Source: Gracilaria domingensis
Lineage: Eukaryota; Rhodophyta; Florideophyceae; Gracilariales; Gracilariaceae
NCBI GenBank assembly: GCA_022539475.1
Contig: VCMS01000516.1
Coordinates: 1 to 21,386, forward strand
Direction: 5' to 3'
DNA: 21,386 nucleotides
The position numbers and the translations under genes were made by a program. The notes under the pieces were generated by a model. The model had not been told where the DNA came from, ran no database searches, and worked only from the letters and a program-made list of their open reading frames with translations. Of this stretch, positions 7,667-16,436 are shown one piece after another (within the stretch, counting starts at the first letter, position 1; each line of letters opens with the position of its first letter).

Positions 7667-8839
7667 ATGGTCTACTACTGTACACATAAGAAGCGTGGGT
7701 GCCCCTTCGTTACTCGCCGAGGAGTCTTATCTCTTCAACAGCATGTCAACCATTGCCCGTTTCGTCTGAAAGCAGCGCTGGAAGACGACAATAGGCGGCC
7801 CATTCGGAGAAGCAAGCGTCTCAAGCTTTCCGCGTACGCGGCCGCATCTTCCGAAACGGTCACTGCCCCTTTTCGCCTTCCCGAGCCTCCGGTGTCCGAG
7901 GACATCGTTGACCACACTCCGTGCGCCCCTCCCATTCCGGACAATACGCATTGTGTTTCTCCTTCCCCGGGTCCCGCGTCATTAGAGCGAGAACACGGAA
8001 GCAGTTCCCGCCCAGTGCCTTCTGAGGAGGCCCTCGGTGATTTGCATATGGATTATCTCACGGTTTGTCTGGCTTCAGTAGCTTCCAACCTTGGTCATCG
8101 TGAGGCAGACGAGCTAATTGGGCTACTTCGGGACCCGCGATTCTCGCAAAAGCGATTCAACGAGACCATAACAAGTTCCAAGCGCTGTACAGAACTGAAG
8201 AACGCCATTTTCGAACGATACGCTTCAAAGGACGGTTTCAATCGAAGAACTGTCTCGCCAGAAGGATGTAAGTTCAGCGCCACCCTCTACACGAGAGATC
8301 CCGTTCAGACACTTGTGAAACAGCTCCAGTTGGCTAACAACGAAAAAACATTCTTCCACCCTATACCTCAGACCCACTCCACGAAAATATCTCACCCCAT
8401 GTCCGGCTCTATCGCAAGAGACGCCACCTCAAAACTTAAGGAAATGGTCATGGGCTCGTTGGATAGTAGAATAGTGTGGTACTCCCAAGAAATAAGTTAC
8501 AGTGAATCTTTCGTAGGTCTTCTGCAGGTATACACCGATAAGTCTTCAACAACTCTAAAGCAAACATCGGTTACCGCCTATCCTCTTCACCTCATATTTC
8601 TCAACTTCTCGGACGAGCTTCGCCGTGAGTGCATCCGTGATGACCTCACAGTAGTGGCATACTTCCCTACCACACTGATCGAGGTTTCCGCATCTGAAGC
8701 AGACGCAATGCCATTCGTTTCTAGCAAGTCTCTACGCGAGTCCAGGATGCAAATCCTTCAAGAATCTCTTCGTCAAGTCCTGGTGCCAATTCTAAATCTC
8801 ACGCAGAAAGTTTTCAGTTCATCGGCGAAGACCAACTAA
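7667..8839 (+). CDS. Plavaka/KDZ-like transposase, N-terminal half (right arm)
   Basis: The frame encodes 390 residues from the ATG at 7667, preferred over the in-frame ATG at 7571. The other arm conserves only the later start, directly after a TTCTTCTTCCC pyrimidine tract, and the extra 32 residues have no counterpart there. The C2HC finger (C5, C12, H26, C30), Ser/Pro linker and the VYTDKSS block with the first catalytic Asp (D291) are all intact. By eye it differs from the left copy at about 28 of 372 positions, and residues 143-226 are identical. It runs 18 residues further than the left copy before a TAA caused by local decay. Of the catalytic triad only the first Asp is in frame, so it cannot be an active transposase alone. 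Confidence 0.8.
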   Translation: MVYYCTHKKRGCPFVTRRGVLSLQQHVNHCPFRLKAALEDDNRRPIRRSKRLKLSAYAAASSETVTAPFRLPEPPVSEDIVDHTPCAPPIPDNTHCVSPSPGPASLEREHGSSSRPVPSEEALGDLHMDYLTVCLASVASNLGHREADELIGLLRDPRFSQKRFNETITSSKRCTELKNAIFERYASKDGFNRRTVSPEGCKFSATLYTRDPVQTLVKQLQLANNEKTFFHPIPQTHSTKISHPMSGSIARDATSKLKEMVMGSLDSRIVWYSQEISYSESFVGLLQVYTDKSSTTLKQTSVTAYPLHLIFLNFSDELRRECIRDDLTVVAYFPTTLIEVSASEADAMPFVSSKSLRESRMQILQESLRQVLVPILNLTQKVFSSSAKTN

Positions 8840-9960
8840 GTCGAGTGTGCCATCCTCTGCAAGTTTTCGTGCGGATACTTTTGAGGCTAAAGACATTCTG
8901 TTAACTCTTCATGGGACCAAAACGGGGAGCTCCGGTCATAGATTCGAGGCCCCTCCCTCATCTTTATGCAGTAGTATTCTTACTTCATTCACTGGACCCT
9001 CTCAAGACCAAACCAAAAGCGTTAGAGATACATACTCAGTTATTCTAGAATATGCAAAGAAAGACGAGGCAGGAAGAAGTATATGTCTTGCGAGGGAGAG
9101 TATATCTCAGGCGGTACTCTCAAGCGTTCTGATTACATATCTCTTATTCCGTCGTTCATCGAAACCACCTTGACGGTAGGATTGATCCAGAGGTTGTTTC
9201 CATGCAGTCTGTTGGGAACAAGGAGAGCTCTCTTCGAACAGTTACGCAACTTGCATCCAGACAAATTGAAGCTGATTAATACTCCAGAAATCGAAAACCT
9301 CTAGTCAGAGACGCTACTCACTGCAATAGAATCATCCACGTCACGTTTATTTCGAACGATACGTACTCAAATCAGCAACTTTACAAACGCAAATCTATCC
9401 CCAATGCAATGCAACTTTTTTGCCAAAGGTTTACATATAGATTTGTTCACGTCGAAGAAAGGCAGGTCACTGAATGGAACCTTCACAAAGGCCGATCTCC
9501 TTTGAATGATGGAGGCCAAAGCATACAAAAACCTTGACATGGTTTTCCTTTCGTAAAGGAATTCTTTGAAATCTGATAGGGATCGCAGGACAGGGCTTCA
9601 ATCAAAACAGTTTTCTCTCAGTACTCGGGCGTCGCTTGGACGTGTTATAGGTGCAATCGTGGCGCATGATGTAATGAAAACTCTATTTCGTCCCTTCGGT
9701 GGCAGATTGAAGCCTTTAACGCTCCTCGACAAAGTCGTGGAAAGGAATTCATAGCTCTAGAACTGGGAGTCTGAGGTTCTATCTCGACTCTCAACAGAAG
9801 AAAAACTAACACCATTGGCAGCCTTTTACGGCATCTCCGCAACACGTCGATTAATGTCTTCTCTTGTATTGTTGGTGACAGGCCTTGTTAACGGAAGGTG
9901 AAGCGATACGATTTCAAAATCGGAACGATAATCATGTGCTACCAGCTCAAGCACACAGGG
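8840..9960 (+). pseudogene. Decayed 3' half of the right-arm transposase
   Basis: This is the mirror of 1480-2664. The frame at 8847-9173 carries FEAKDILLTL and APPSSL, aligned to SEAKYILSTL and APPSSLG of the left arm. The PCHRC cysteines there are GHRF here, so the putative C-x2-C pair is lost in this copy. TYSVILEYAKK follows and is shared by both arms. Near 9560-9720 the matches to WGAQD and VMKALF of the left arm are scattered over frames (the 9566-9754 frame holds AHDVMKTLF). Stops and indels exclude function. Confidence 0.65.
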
Positions 9961-10931
9961 CTGAACGGTTTTCATGCCTACCATCTGTTTTGCTTTCCGC
10001 GACGACTCTCGTCGCCATTCTGTTTCATAGAGTTTTATACTGAATGAATTTAGCATATAAGAGCTGCTACAAACCCCGTTCTCTAAACCTCTGAAAATAA
10101 TGTAGTAGTTAGCCTATCAGGACTCCATTTAGTTATTTATGGTGTTTCGCAGAGAGCTCGCTCTATTACCCCTATAAATCCGGTATTATATGGTCGTTGG
10201 AGGCCTTCATCGCTGTTTGTCAGACCGTCACAACGAACAAATTAGATTCAGATATATAAATTGAACGCTAGAGCGGAAGCGCTCATGCTATTATATAATA
10301 CCTTATCTTCATCATCGGTAGAATTTGTATCTTCACCGGAAAAAGTGGTGGCGAGTATTTAAGTAGCTACATACTGTCGTCACTCTGTTTTTTTATGCAT
10401 CTCATCCCGGCGCATTACCACTTTTGTGCGTGAGGGTGTTGGCGCGCTTCGGTGGTACGTCTCTTCGCCACTTTGATCAGTTTAAATAGTGTAGTGTGTC
10501 AGAAACTACACAAATTGTAACAAGGTCGCGTATTGTGTTACTGGTTGAGCATCAATTGGATGAAAAAACTAGTTGATTTATCTCTAAAAGATCTGTACTG
10601 AGCTCGCAACAAAATCGTTGCAAGGAATGCAACCGATTGGGTTTTGGGAGGTATCAAAACGCTACAGAATGGCCTCAAAATGTTCCTTCTAGCAAAGGGT
10701 TTTGGTGGACGTAGATTTATGCGAACAATGGCAGCGCTCTCCATTCATGCGTTTTGAAGCGCTCCTAATACTCAAGATATACTCTAATTAATGTACAGCT
10801 TTTTGCCATCCCGCCAATCTACGTAGACAGCGGTGCCAACGTGTTCGCGGGCGGGTGCATGGTAATGAGTGCAAAAAGTGTTGAGGAAGGGGTTTTGGGA
10901 GGTCTCGGCATGGTGCGAAAATGTGACCAGA
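9961..10931. other. Outer non-coding part of the right arm
   Basis: This is the inverse counterpart of 501-1479. It is AT-rich, has no kept reading frame and no domain, and ends in the terminal hairpin array. Around 10540-10760 it still aligns by eye with 640-830 (for example CCTCCCAAAACC against the left-arm equivalent) but with many differences. I see no gene. Confidence 0.55.
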
Positions 10932-11360
10932 ACGTGCCCGCCGGCGTGGGGGGGATCGGTTGTGTTAGGGTGGCTACCCTAACACAACCGCACCCCCCCG
11001 TCCGCGGGCACGTTTTGGCCGGTTTTTTAAAAAATGTGCTTTTTTATGCCCGCGGGCGGGGGGGTCCGTTCGTGTTAGGGTAGCTACCCTAACACGAACG
11101 GACCCCCCCGCCCGCGGGCACGTTTTGGCCGATTTTTTCAAAAATGTGCGATTTCATGCCCGCGGGCGGGGGGGTCCGGTCGTGTTAGGGTACCTACCCT
11201 AACACGACCGACCCCCCCCGCCCGCGGGCTCGTTTTCGCCTCATTCTGGTAGCGTCCACAGACCTCCCAAAACACACACCGCACGCATATCCAGCCAAAA
11301 CGTAACGTGCCCGCGGGCAGGGCGGTCGAGTTGTGTTAGGGTAGCGACCCTAACACAACT
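10932..11360. repeat. Right terminal array of four hairpins, one a perfect 74-bp palindrome
   Basis: Hairpins lie at about 10932-11013, 11047-11120, 11158-11229 and 11329-11360. I paired 11047-11120 base by base: it is a perfect palindrome of 74 bp with no loop, centred between 11083 and 11084. The third has a CC centre and two mismatches in 72 bp. The first has a few mismatches, and the last keeps only the core stem (14 bp, 4-nt loop). Each half carries a run of seven or more G and the core GTGTTAGGGTA. Start-to-start spacing of the first three is 111 bp. The spacers read CGTTTTGGCCG, T-run, A-run, ATGTGC. Confidence 0.9.
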
Positions 11361-11365
11361 TGATC

Positions 11366-12774
11366 TCGCGCGCTGCCAATACGACAGAATGACATTACGA
11401 CATATTTGATGACACCCGCCTGCAACAACCCATCGCCAGCAAACCTCCGCGCCGCCCATGGAGCGCGCGGCGCCATTCCTGCAGGCGGGGCGTCGTTGCG
11501 CCGTAGAACTCGCGTCGCTCTCCTCTCGCGATGCTGGTCTCTGCGGCGTTCTTTATGAGTTTAGTTTTGCTACCGCTCCCCAATAGCGCTGCCGTAGCTA
11601 CCGCACTTTGATCGCGCCGCCGTAGGTACCGCATCTTGATCACGCTGCCGCAGCTACCGCACCTTGGTGGATCCACCTCCGCCGCCATTGCCGTGTTCTC
11701 TGCTCTTGGTCGTATACACCACGGCCGCCGTCGCTGCATGCTTCGCTTACGATTGCGCTCATACCGCCGCCGTACCCGTGCGATTTGCATATGATCATGG
11801 TTTCACCGCCACTGTCGGCATATTCTTCGCCTTTATCGTCCCTCCTTGACCGCCGTAGCCAGCCGCCTTCGTCACCGCGCTCTTTCTCGTCGCTGCGCTG
11901 CATGACGAGCCTCTCTGCCATCTCTCGGCTCTGCTACCGTCGCCGGGCTGCATGGATCAGCGCATCGACACCGTAAGATCCAGGCTTGTGCTAGAAGTGC
12001 AATCCGCGGCTTTGTGGATTTCGAGGGCTGCCACCCCTCCTTTTCTCGGCGCCGCAGCGCGGCCAACTTGCGCACTACTGGCTTGTCGCGCACCGCGCGC
12101 CGCTCGCGAGCTCAAGACCACCAGACACAAAGAGCCACGCGACGCGGCTGGGCGCGCGCGCCGGGGCAGACATCATCGCTGTCGCGCTGTTCGCCGGCCA
12201 TTCGAACCACGCGCACTCATGGCCGCGCGCGGTGTGTCAACGCGACGACAGAGGCGGTGTGCTGGTGACTAATCTTGCCAAGACCACGGCCGGTGGGCTG
12301 CGTGCCGCCTGCTATGACGCCGCTGTGCCACATCGAACCAGCTGCTGCCGTCTTCATGGTCTCAGTTCCCGATCTCGCCTCCGCCGCTGCACTCGCTATG
12401 GTCCCCGCGGTGATGCCCGCGTCCAAACTATTGCGCGTATGTCGCGCCGTCATGTCAGACGGCACGGAGCTATATCGCAAGCAACTGATGCGTCTGTCGC
12501 GCCGGCCGCCGCTGAATCTGTCGCGAACACCGCTGCTCTCCACAGTTGCTGACGTGTGGCAACCGGACTGTGGATGTTGCATCTTGGGCGCTTGGCGCGA
12601 TGGGCGGCACGCAGGGCACCACCCTCAGAAATACCCTCTTGTTGCGCTTTGATTACATGTGTCAGGAACCTGCAGCCGCTCTCTCGCTGTTCAATGTGAA
12701 GTCCGTCGCCATCACAATTTTCGTCTCCAGGGCCGCCGCTGCAGGCTTAAACAATCGCGTGCTCTGCGTACTAG
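11366..12774. other. GC-rich stretch without a supported gene
   Basis: This is GC-rich sequence with many GCCGCC/GCGGC words. Open frames occur on both strands (for example 11395-11790 minus, 12217-12582 minus, 12275-12652 plus), but all are of the kind expected from high GC. They overlap each other, are rich in Arg, Ala and Pro, and show no domain. A short tandem repeat lies at 11586-11669. A decayed or non-coding host region is the most that can be said. Confidence 0.5.
11586..11669. repeat. Three tandem 28-bp repeats
   Basis: The consensus is GCGCTGCCGTAGCTACCGCA followed by CTTTGATC. The three copies start at 11586, 11614 and 11642 and differ at a few positions each; the third ends in CCTTGGTG. 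The period (28) is not a multiple of three, which argues against a coding repeat. Confidence 0.85.
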
Positions 12775-12990
12775 ACTGAGGGTGCTGATAGCAGCGATGA
12801 GAATGACGCTGGAGACGTGCGGCAGGAGCAAATGAAAGGCGAGCGAGTGGTGCACCTGAAGGAACAAGTGGAGATGAAGACTGAGGCGGGGAGTGAGTTT
12901 GGCGCGGGGGAGGAGTACAACATGGGGGCTGGGTGGAACATTGTACGTCAGTGGCAGCTGCGCCGCTACAAGAACCTCGCTCGTGCATAA
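12775..12990 (+). CDS. Short acidic/polar hypothetical frame, possibly a last exon
   Basis: The frame is open for 71 codons to TAA at 12988, with the first ATG at 12832. It begins TEGADSSDENDAGDVRQEQ, continues with KGERVVHLKEQVEMKTEAG and ends WNIVRQWQLRRYKNLARA. Its composition (many Glu, Lys, Asp; aromatic residues near the end) differs sharply from the Arg/Ala/Pro frames around it, which is why it is listed. The bases just before it, GTACTAG, could be a 3' splice site, making this a terminal exon, but no clear pyrimidine tract is present. No family is recognised. Confidence 0.3.
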   Translation, partial: TEGADSSDENDAGDVRQEQMKGERVVHLKEQVEMKTEAGSEFGAGEEYNMGAGWNIVRQWQLRRYKNLARA

Positions 12991-13235
12991 TGTATCTGAA
13001 AGCATGTACATGGCCGCGCGCGGGGGCAGTCAAACGCTAACGTAGTGTCTGTGAATAACACAGCAACAATACAAACTGTTTAAGGGAGAGCAACGTCTGT
13101 AGCCATGATGTAAATAGCCGCACACGCGTTTTTGTACACAGTTGGTTGGTACTGGTGCAATACCTTTGTATACCAATGAGGGCAGCAAGGCGCGACTGAA
13201 AGCAAGTGGAATTTCTCCCACTGAAATGCTGCGCA

Positions 13236-13751
13236 CTAACTTGTTGAGCTTGCGCTGCGTAGCGCGCCGCCACTCTCGCCTGTCCGCAGCTTTCCGACGC
13301 CGCCCCCCCAGCCCCCACACGCACCCGCCCACTTGGCGCTCCATGCTAACGCGCCAACGCTGCCCGCGCGTGCCGCTTTTTCGCCTTGCGTCGCGAGCCA
13401 CATCCTCCGCAACATGCACTGCGTGCCCCGGTCGCCGTCAATAAACGCGCCCTCCTCTCCCTCCCTCAGCTTCTCTTCCTCGCCCGTCATCATTCTTTCA
13501 ATCTCCTTCTCCTCCTCCTTCTCTGCAAGCGCCTCGCACTCACCGTCTTGCCCTCCCGCGCAAGCTCGAGCGCGCTCGCGCGCACAGCTTGACTCGCCGT
13601 ACTCCGTGTCGCCCGTGCGCACGCCGTCCAGCCGCTCGCTGTCGCCATCTTCGTCGCCGCCATGCAGCGCGTCTTCATCGGACGCGTCGGACAAGCCGCT
13701 GCTGCTGCGCAGCGTGTTTTTCACCACGGACAGCTTGCCTTTGCAGACCAT
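13236..13751 (-). CDS. Acidic hypothetical protein, minus strand
   Basis: The frame encodes 171 residues from the ATG at 13751 (MVCKGKLSVVKNTLRSSS). A stretch SDASDEDALHGGDEDGDSE is followed by a Cys/Ala/Arg part, then a Glu/Lys run (EKEEEKEIERMMTGEEEKL) likely to be helical. The Gly-rich tail from about residue 140 may be intron or decay. Immediately upstream, in a frame shifted by one base near 13785, the strand stays open back to 13965 with SFLALFSGLAMPDSCTKQV. The real protein may therefore be longer and frameshifted, or spliced. The opposite strand is also open here (13333-13830) but gives only Ser/Pro low complexity. Function is unknown. Confidence 0.35.
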   Translation of the reverse strand: MVCKGKLSVVKNTLRSSSGLSDASDEDALHGGDEDGDSERLDGVRTGDTEYGESSCARERARACAGGQDGECEALAEKEEEKEIERMMTGEEEKLREGEEGAFIDGDRGTQCMLRRMWLATQGEKAARAGSVGALAWSAKWAGACGGWGGGVGKLRTGESGGALRSASSTS

Positions 13752-14158
13752 GCCGCTCACGCCGTCGCCGCTGGCGCGTTCGCGGCGTGGCGATCAACAC
13801 CTGCTTGGTGCAGCTGTCGGGCATTGCTAGCCCGCTAAACAAGGCGAGAAACGAACTTAATGCGCTGCCGTTCACAACGGCGCCGATGGGGGCCGACGCC
13901 GACGCCAGGCTGGCTCGGGGCGCCTCCAAGAAGGACGTAGCCTTGTTGTGTCGCCTGCGAATCACGCTGGATCACGGTTCGAGGCTCTGTCTGAGGAGAG
14001 CATAGGCCGTGCGCGACGAATCGATCGCACATGCGCAACAGGCTCACGGCAACCGGTCGTAGTGCTGTCGCTCGTGCGACGACAAGCCAGACACTACAAG
14101 CACAGAGGAGAACAGCAGCGGCAAGCAGGCAGCACACAGATGCGCGTGGGTGATCGCG

Positions 14159-14377
14159 CTATACAGTGGTCAAAATGCAAGGAAATCTGGCCCACAACTG
14201 ATGTGGATAATCTTCCTTCGTCGTGCGCGAGGAAACCAGCTCAGGCGCTGTTACCCGTTGCCAGACGCCCAGCGACAGCCTGACGGCGCCGAAAATCGCC
14301 AACGTGAGCTGCGCGTCGCGCAACGCGTCGGTGAGCGCCGGCAGCATGAGCGGTCGCGGCGCTCTACAGGCAGGCAC
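14159..14377 (-). CDS. Hypothetical minus-strand exon
   Basis: The frame holds a protein-like stretch LPALTDALRDAQLTLAIFG then AVRLSLGVWQ, followed directly by a GT (GTAACA) that might be a splice donor. The remaining residues to the stop look non-coding. It lies upstream of the 13236-13751 frame on the same strand, so both could be exons of one gene transcribed divergently from NLE1. The link is inference. A longer overlapping minus-strand frame (14251-15045) is Arg/Ser-rich and antisense to the Notchless start, and is not believed. Confidence 0.25.
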   Translation of the reverse strand: MPACRAPRPLMLPALTDALRDAQLTLAIFGAVRLSLGVWQRVTAPELVSSRTTKEDYPHQLWARFPCILTTV

Positions 14378-14807
14378 GGCGTGCGGGGCTGGGGGGAATG
14401 AGGGCGATGCGACGGAGAGCGTGCATGGTGGCGTGAGAACGCCCGGTCCGAAGCGACGGAAGCGGCGGGAGGAAGTACGTCGCCTTCATTGCGAGCGGCC
14501 GCACGCACACCTTGAGGGTGCGACGCGTCGCGTGACAGCGGCGCGGCATCGGCAGATGATGGCGGACTGCGAAGGTCAGCACGTAAATGGGCAGTTGCGA
14601 TCATCACCAATAGTCGGCTGGAGGAGGTGTCGCGAGACGCCTCCGCGGCAAGTGAGCCACAGGCTGGGGCCGCTACGGCTGTGAATGCCTGCTCGAATAC
14701 ACGCGTCACTTGCCATGTGCACGGCGTCGTCGTCGTTGAGTCTTCCATACTGCGTCTGCTTCTGCGCCGTCCTCTTCGCCGGGTTGGGCGGCGCGCGGTG
14801 CAGTCGG

Positions 14808-16256
14808 ATGGCGCCGACGACGCGCCGCGCGCGCATTCAAGCCCACTCGTGCAGCTTTTCTCGCAAGAGGTCGACCCCCTACGCGCTGTCTTTGACGTAA
14901 AACCTGGTTCCGCGCCCAAGCAGCTCGCGGGATTCCTCAACCACCTTCTGAACAATGACACGCCGTTGCCGTATGAATTCTTTCTGCGATCTTCGCGCAA
15001 GCCAGTGACCGAAGCTTGGAAGCCACTTTGAAGGCTGCTTCGCATGTGAGAGAGAGCGTGGCGCAGCTGGAATTTGTGCCGCTGTTGTTGTTTCGCATGT
15101 AGTCTGTTTTGAGGTGTAGTTCAAGCTTACCGGGACACAAGGAGGCGGTTTTGGTGACGTGTTTTCTCGCCGGATTGTCGTTTGATAGCGACGGGGTCTG
15201 GCGATACTAGCGTCAGATTGTGAAGTGCGAAGGCGTAGTTGCCGAAGCTTTCTTTTATCGATCATCGCGATTGGGTGCTGGCGTTGGGGTTATCCCCAGA
15301 GGGGAGTCGATGGGCTTCTGCTTCGAAGGAAGGTCGGGTGTGGATCTGGGACGTTGAGAAGGGAACGGTAAGAGCTTGGCTTCCTATCGCAAATGGGTGG
15401 CAGATTTGTGTTGGAAGCCGTATCATTTGGATGAACGATGTTGTTTGGTTGTGTCTGCTTCGAAAGATGCAACGTCGAAGTTTGGAACGGGGCTAGCATG
15501 AGCGCGGTCAAGATGATCGCGGGACATACTACCGCCGTCACGACTGCTGGGTAGAGTGGAGACGGTTCTATTTATTCTGCTTCTCAAGATCGTAGTATAA
15601 AGATCTGGAGTGCTGATCATCAGTAGACACAGGATGGCCGGTATGATACGGGCCATCCTGTGTCTACTATAAATGCACATGCTCACTCGGTGAATTCCAT
15701 CACGGTTTCTACCAACTACGTGCTCATATGCGATGCGTTTGCATCTCTGGACGAGCAGAACGGATACACGCCGGTCAAGTTGTCGCAAGAAGAAGCGTTG
15801 GAGCGCTTTGAAAAGATGAAGACGCAAAGTACGGGCAAGAAGGAACTTAGGGTAAGTGGTTCTGATGATTTTACTCTGAGGGCATACAGCCCATTTGCAC
15901 ATGACCGGCCATCAGCAGCCGGTCAACTGCGTGGCGTTAAGTCCGTATGGACATTATATCGCGTCGGCCAGTTTGATAAGAGTGTGAGACTTTGGAATGC
16001 CAAGACTGGCAATTTTTGCTTCACGTTCCGCGGGCATGTTGCGGCCGTGAATGGAGTGGTTTGGTCGGCGGATAGACGGTTGTTGATGAGTGGTTCGAAG
16101 GATAGTACCTGCAAGGTTTGGGATATGGGGACGAAGAAATTGAAGATGGATCTGCCTGGACATAGTGATGAGGTGTTCACGGTGAATTGGAGTACGGATG
16201 GGAAGAGAGCTGTTCCTGCGCGCAAGGATAAGCTGTTGAAGATCTAGCACCAATGA
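14808..16256 (+). pseudogene. NLE1: Notchless/Rsa4 (NLE1) WD40 ribosome-assembly factor, broken
   Basis: Intact family members act in the nucleolus, where the NLE domain binds the AAA ATPase Midasin/Rea1 in pre-60S maturation. The start is MAPTTRRAR (14808). The NLE domain (VFDVKPGS, PLPYEFFL) and all eight WD40 blades follow in order: LPGHKEAVL / SGDTSVRL; HRDWVLA / GRVWIWDVEKG; KPYHLDERCC / SASKDAT; GHTTAVTT / SASQDRSIKIW; VSTNYVL / SGSDDFTL; GHQQPVNCVALSPYG / SFDKSVRLW; GHVAAVNGVVW / SKDSTCKVWD; LPGHSDEVFTV / KDKLLKI. Lesions are frameshifts near 14845, 15020, 15165, 15392 and 15480; a compensated pair near 15903 and 15970; stops at 15100, 15221, 15236, 15552, 15624 and 16245. Those at 15221, 15552 and 16245 replace conserved Trp. 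No introns are needed. Identification is very sure; pseudogene status is likely unless the read is error-rich. Confidence 0.9.
15622..15668. repeat. 47-bp palindrome inside the Notchless pseudogene
   Basis: The sequence AGTAGACACAGGATGGCC (15622-15639) is exactly inverted at 15651-15668; the 11-nt centre GGTATGATACG is itself nearly symmetric. It lies between the fourth and fifth WD40 blades and introduces a TAG (15624). It lengthens the linker by roughly ten codons compared with the family, so one half is probably a local inverted duplication. Confidence 0.9.
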
Positions 16257-16436
16257 TTGTGGTTTTTGTTTTTTCAAGAGCTTCGCGGGGATTCGCAGAG
16301 GGGAAGCGGCGGGGATGGTGTGGTCAAAGATGATGTGTACAAGATGACAAAAACGTTGATGAAGCACTTTGGTCTTGATCTACCGTTGAATCTTTGGTAC
16401 GGAACTACTGAATTGCTTCATGCGGTGGGGGCATGA
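16257..16436 (+). CDS. Short + strand frame just after NLE1, uncertain
   Basis: After the Notchless end the same frame stays open to TGA at 16434. It reads FQELRGDSQRGSGGDGVV then KDDVYKMTKTLMKHFGLDL and PLNLWYGTTELLHAVGA, which looks protein-like. No family is recognised and no ATG gives a long product (the first Met is in YKMTK). It overlaps, on the opposite strand, the proposed last exon of the 16405-16720 gene. It may be the tail of a second decayed gene or a chance frame. Confidence 0.2.
   Translation: MWFLFFQELRGDSQRGSGGDGVVKDDVYKMTKTLMKHFGLDLPLNLWYGTTELLHAVGA

Larger units (their letters stand above)
5910..11304. repeat. Right arm of the 11.2-kb inverted repeat
   Basis: This is the reverse-complement partner of 122-5513, carrying the same blocks in mirror order: centre hairpins, tandem units, 5' hairpin cluster, transposase (+ strand), decayed 3' half, AT-rich tract, terminal hairpin array. 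Its terminal hairpins are almost perfect palindromes while those of the left arm are worn, so the two ends did not decay alike. One further hairpin of the same family (11329-11360) lies just outside the matched end, so the true element border may be nearer 11365. Confidence 0.9.

Noticed and set aside
122..11304. The palindrome as an assembly artefact (same reads placed twice in opposite orientation)
   Set aside because: The arms differ by many substitutions, arm-specific hairpins and a micro-inversion, so they are separate sequences.
10932..11360. A telomere or internal telomeric repeat
   Set aside because: TTAGGG occurs only once per hairpin half and is not in tandem; the repeat unit is a 111-bp hairpin plus spacer.
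13333..13830. A 165-residue + strand Ser/Pro-rich protein
   Set aside because: It is low-complexity complement of the acidic minus-strand frame, with no domain.
14251..15045. A 264-residue minus-strand protein
   Set aside because: It is antisense to the Notchless start and to GC-rich sequence, rich in Arg and Ser, without any domain.
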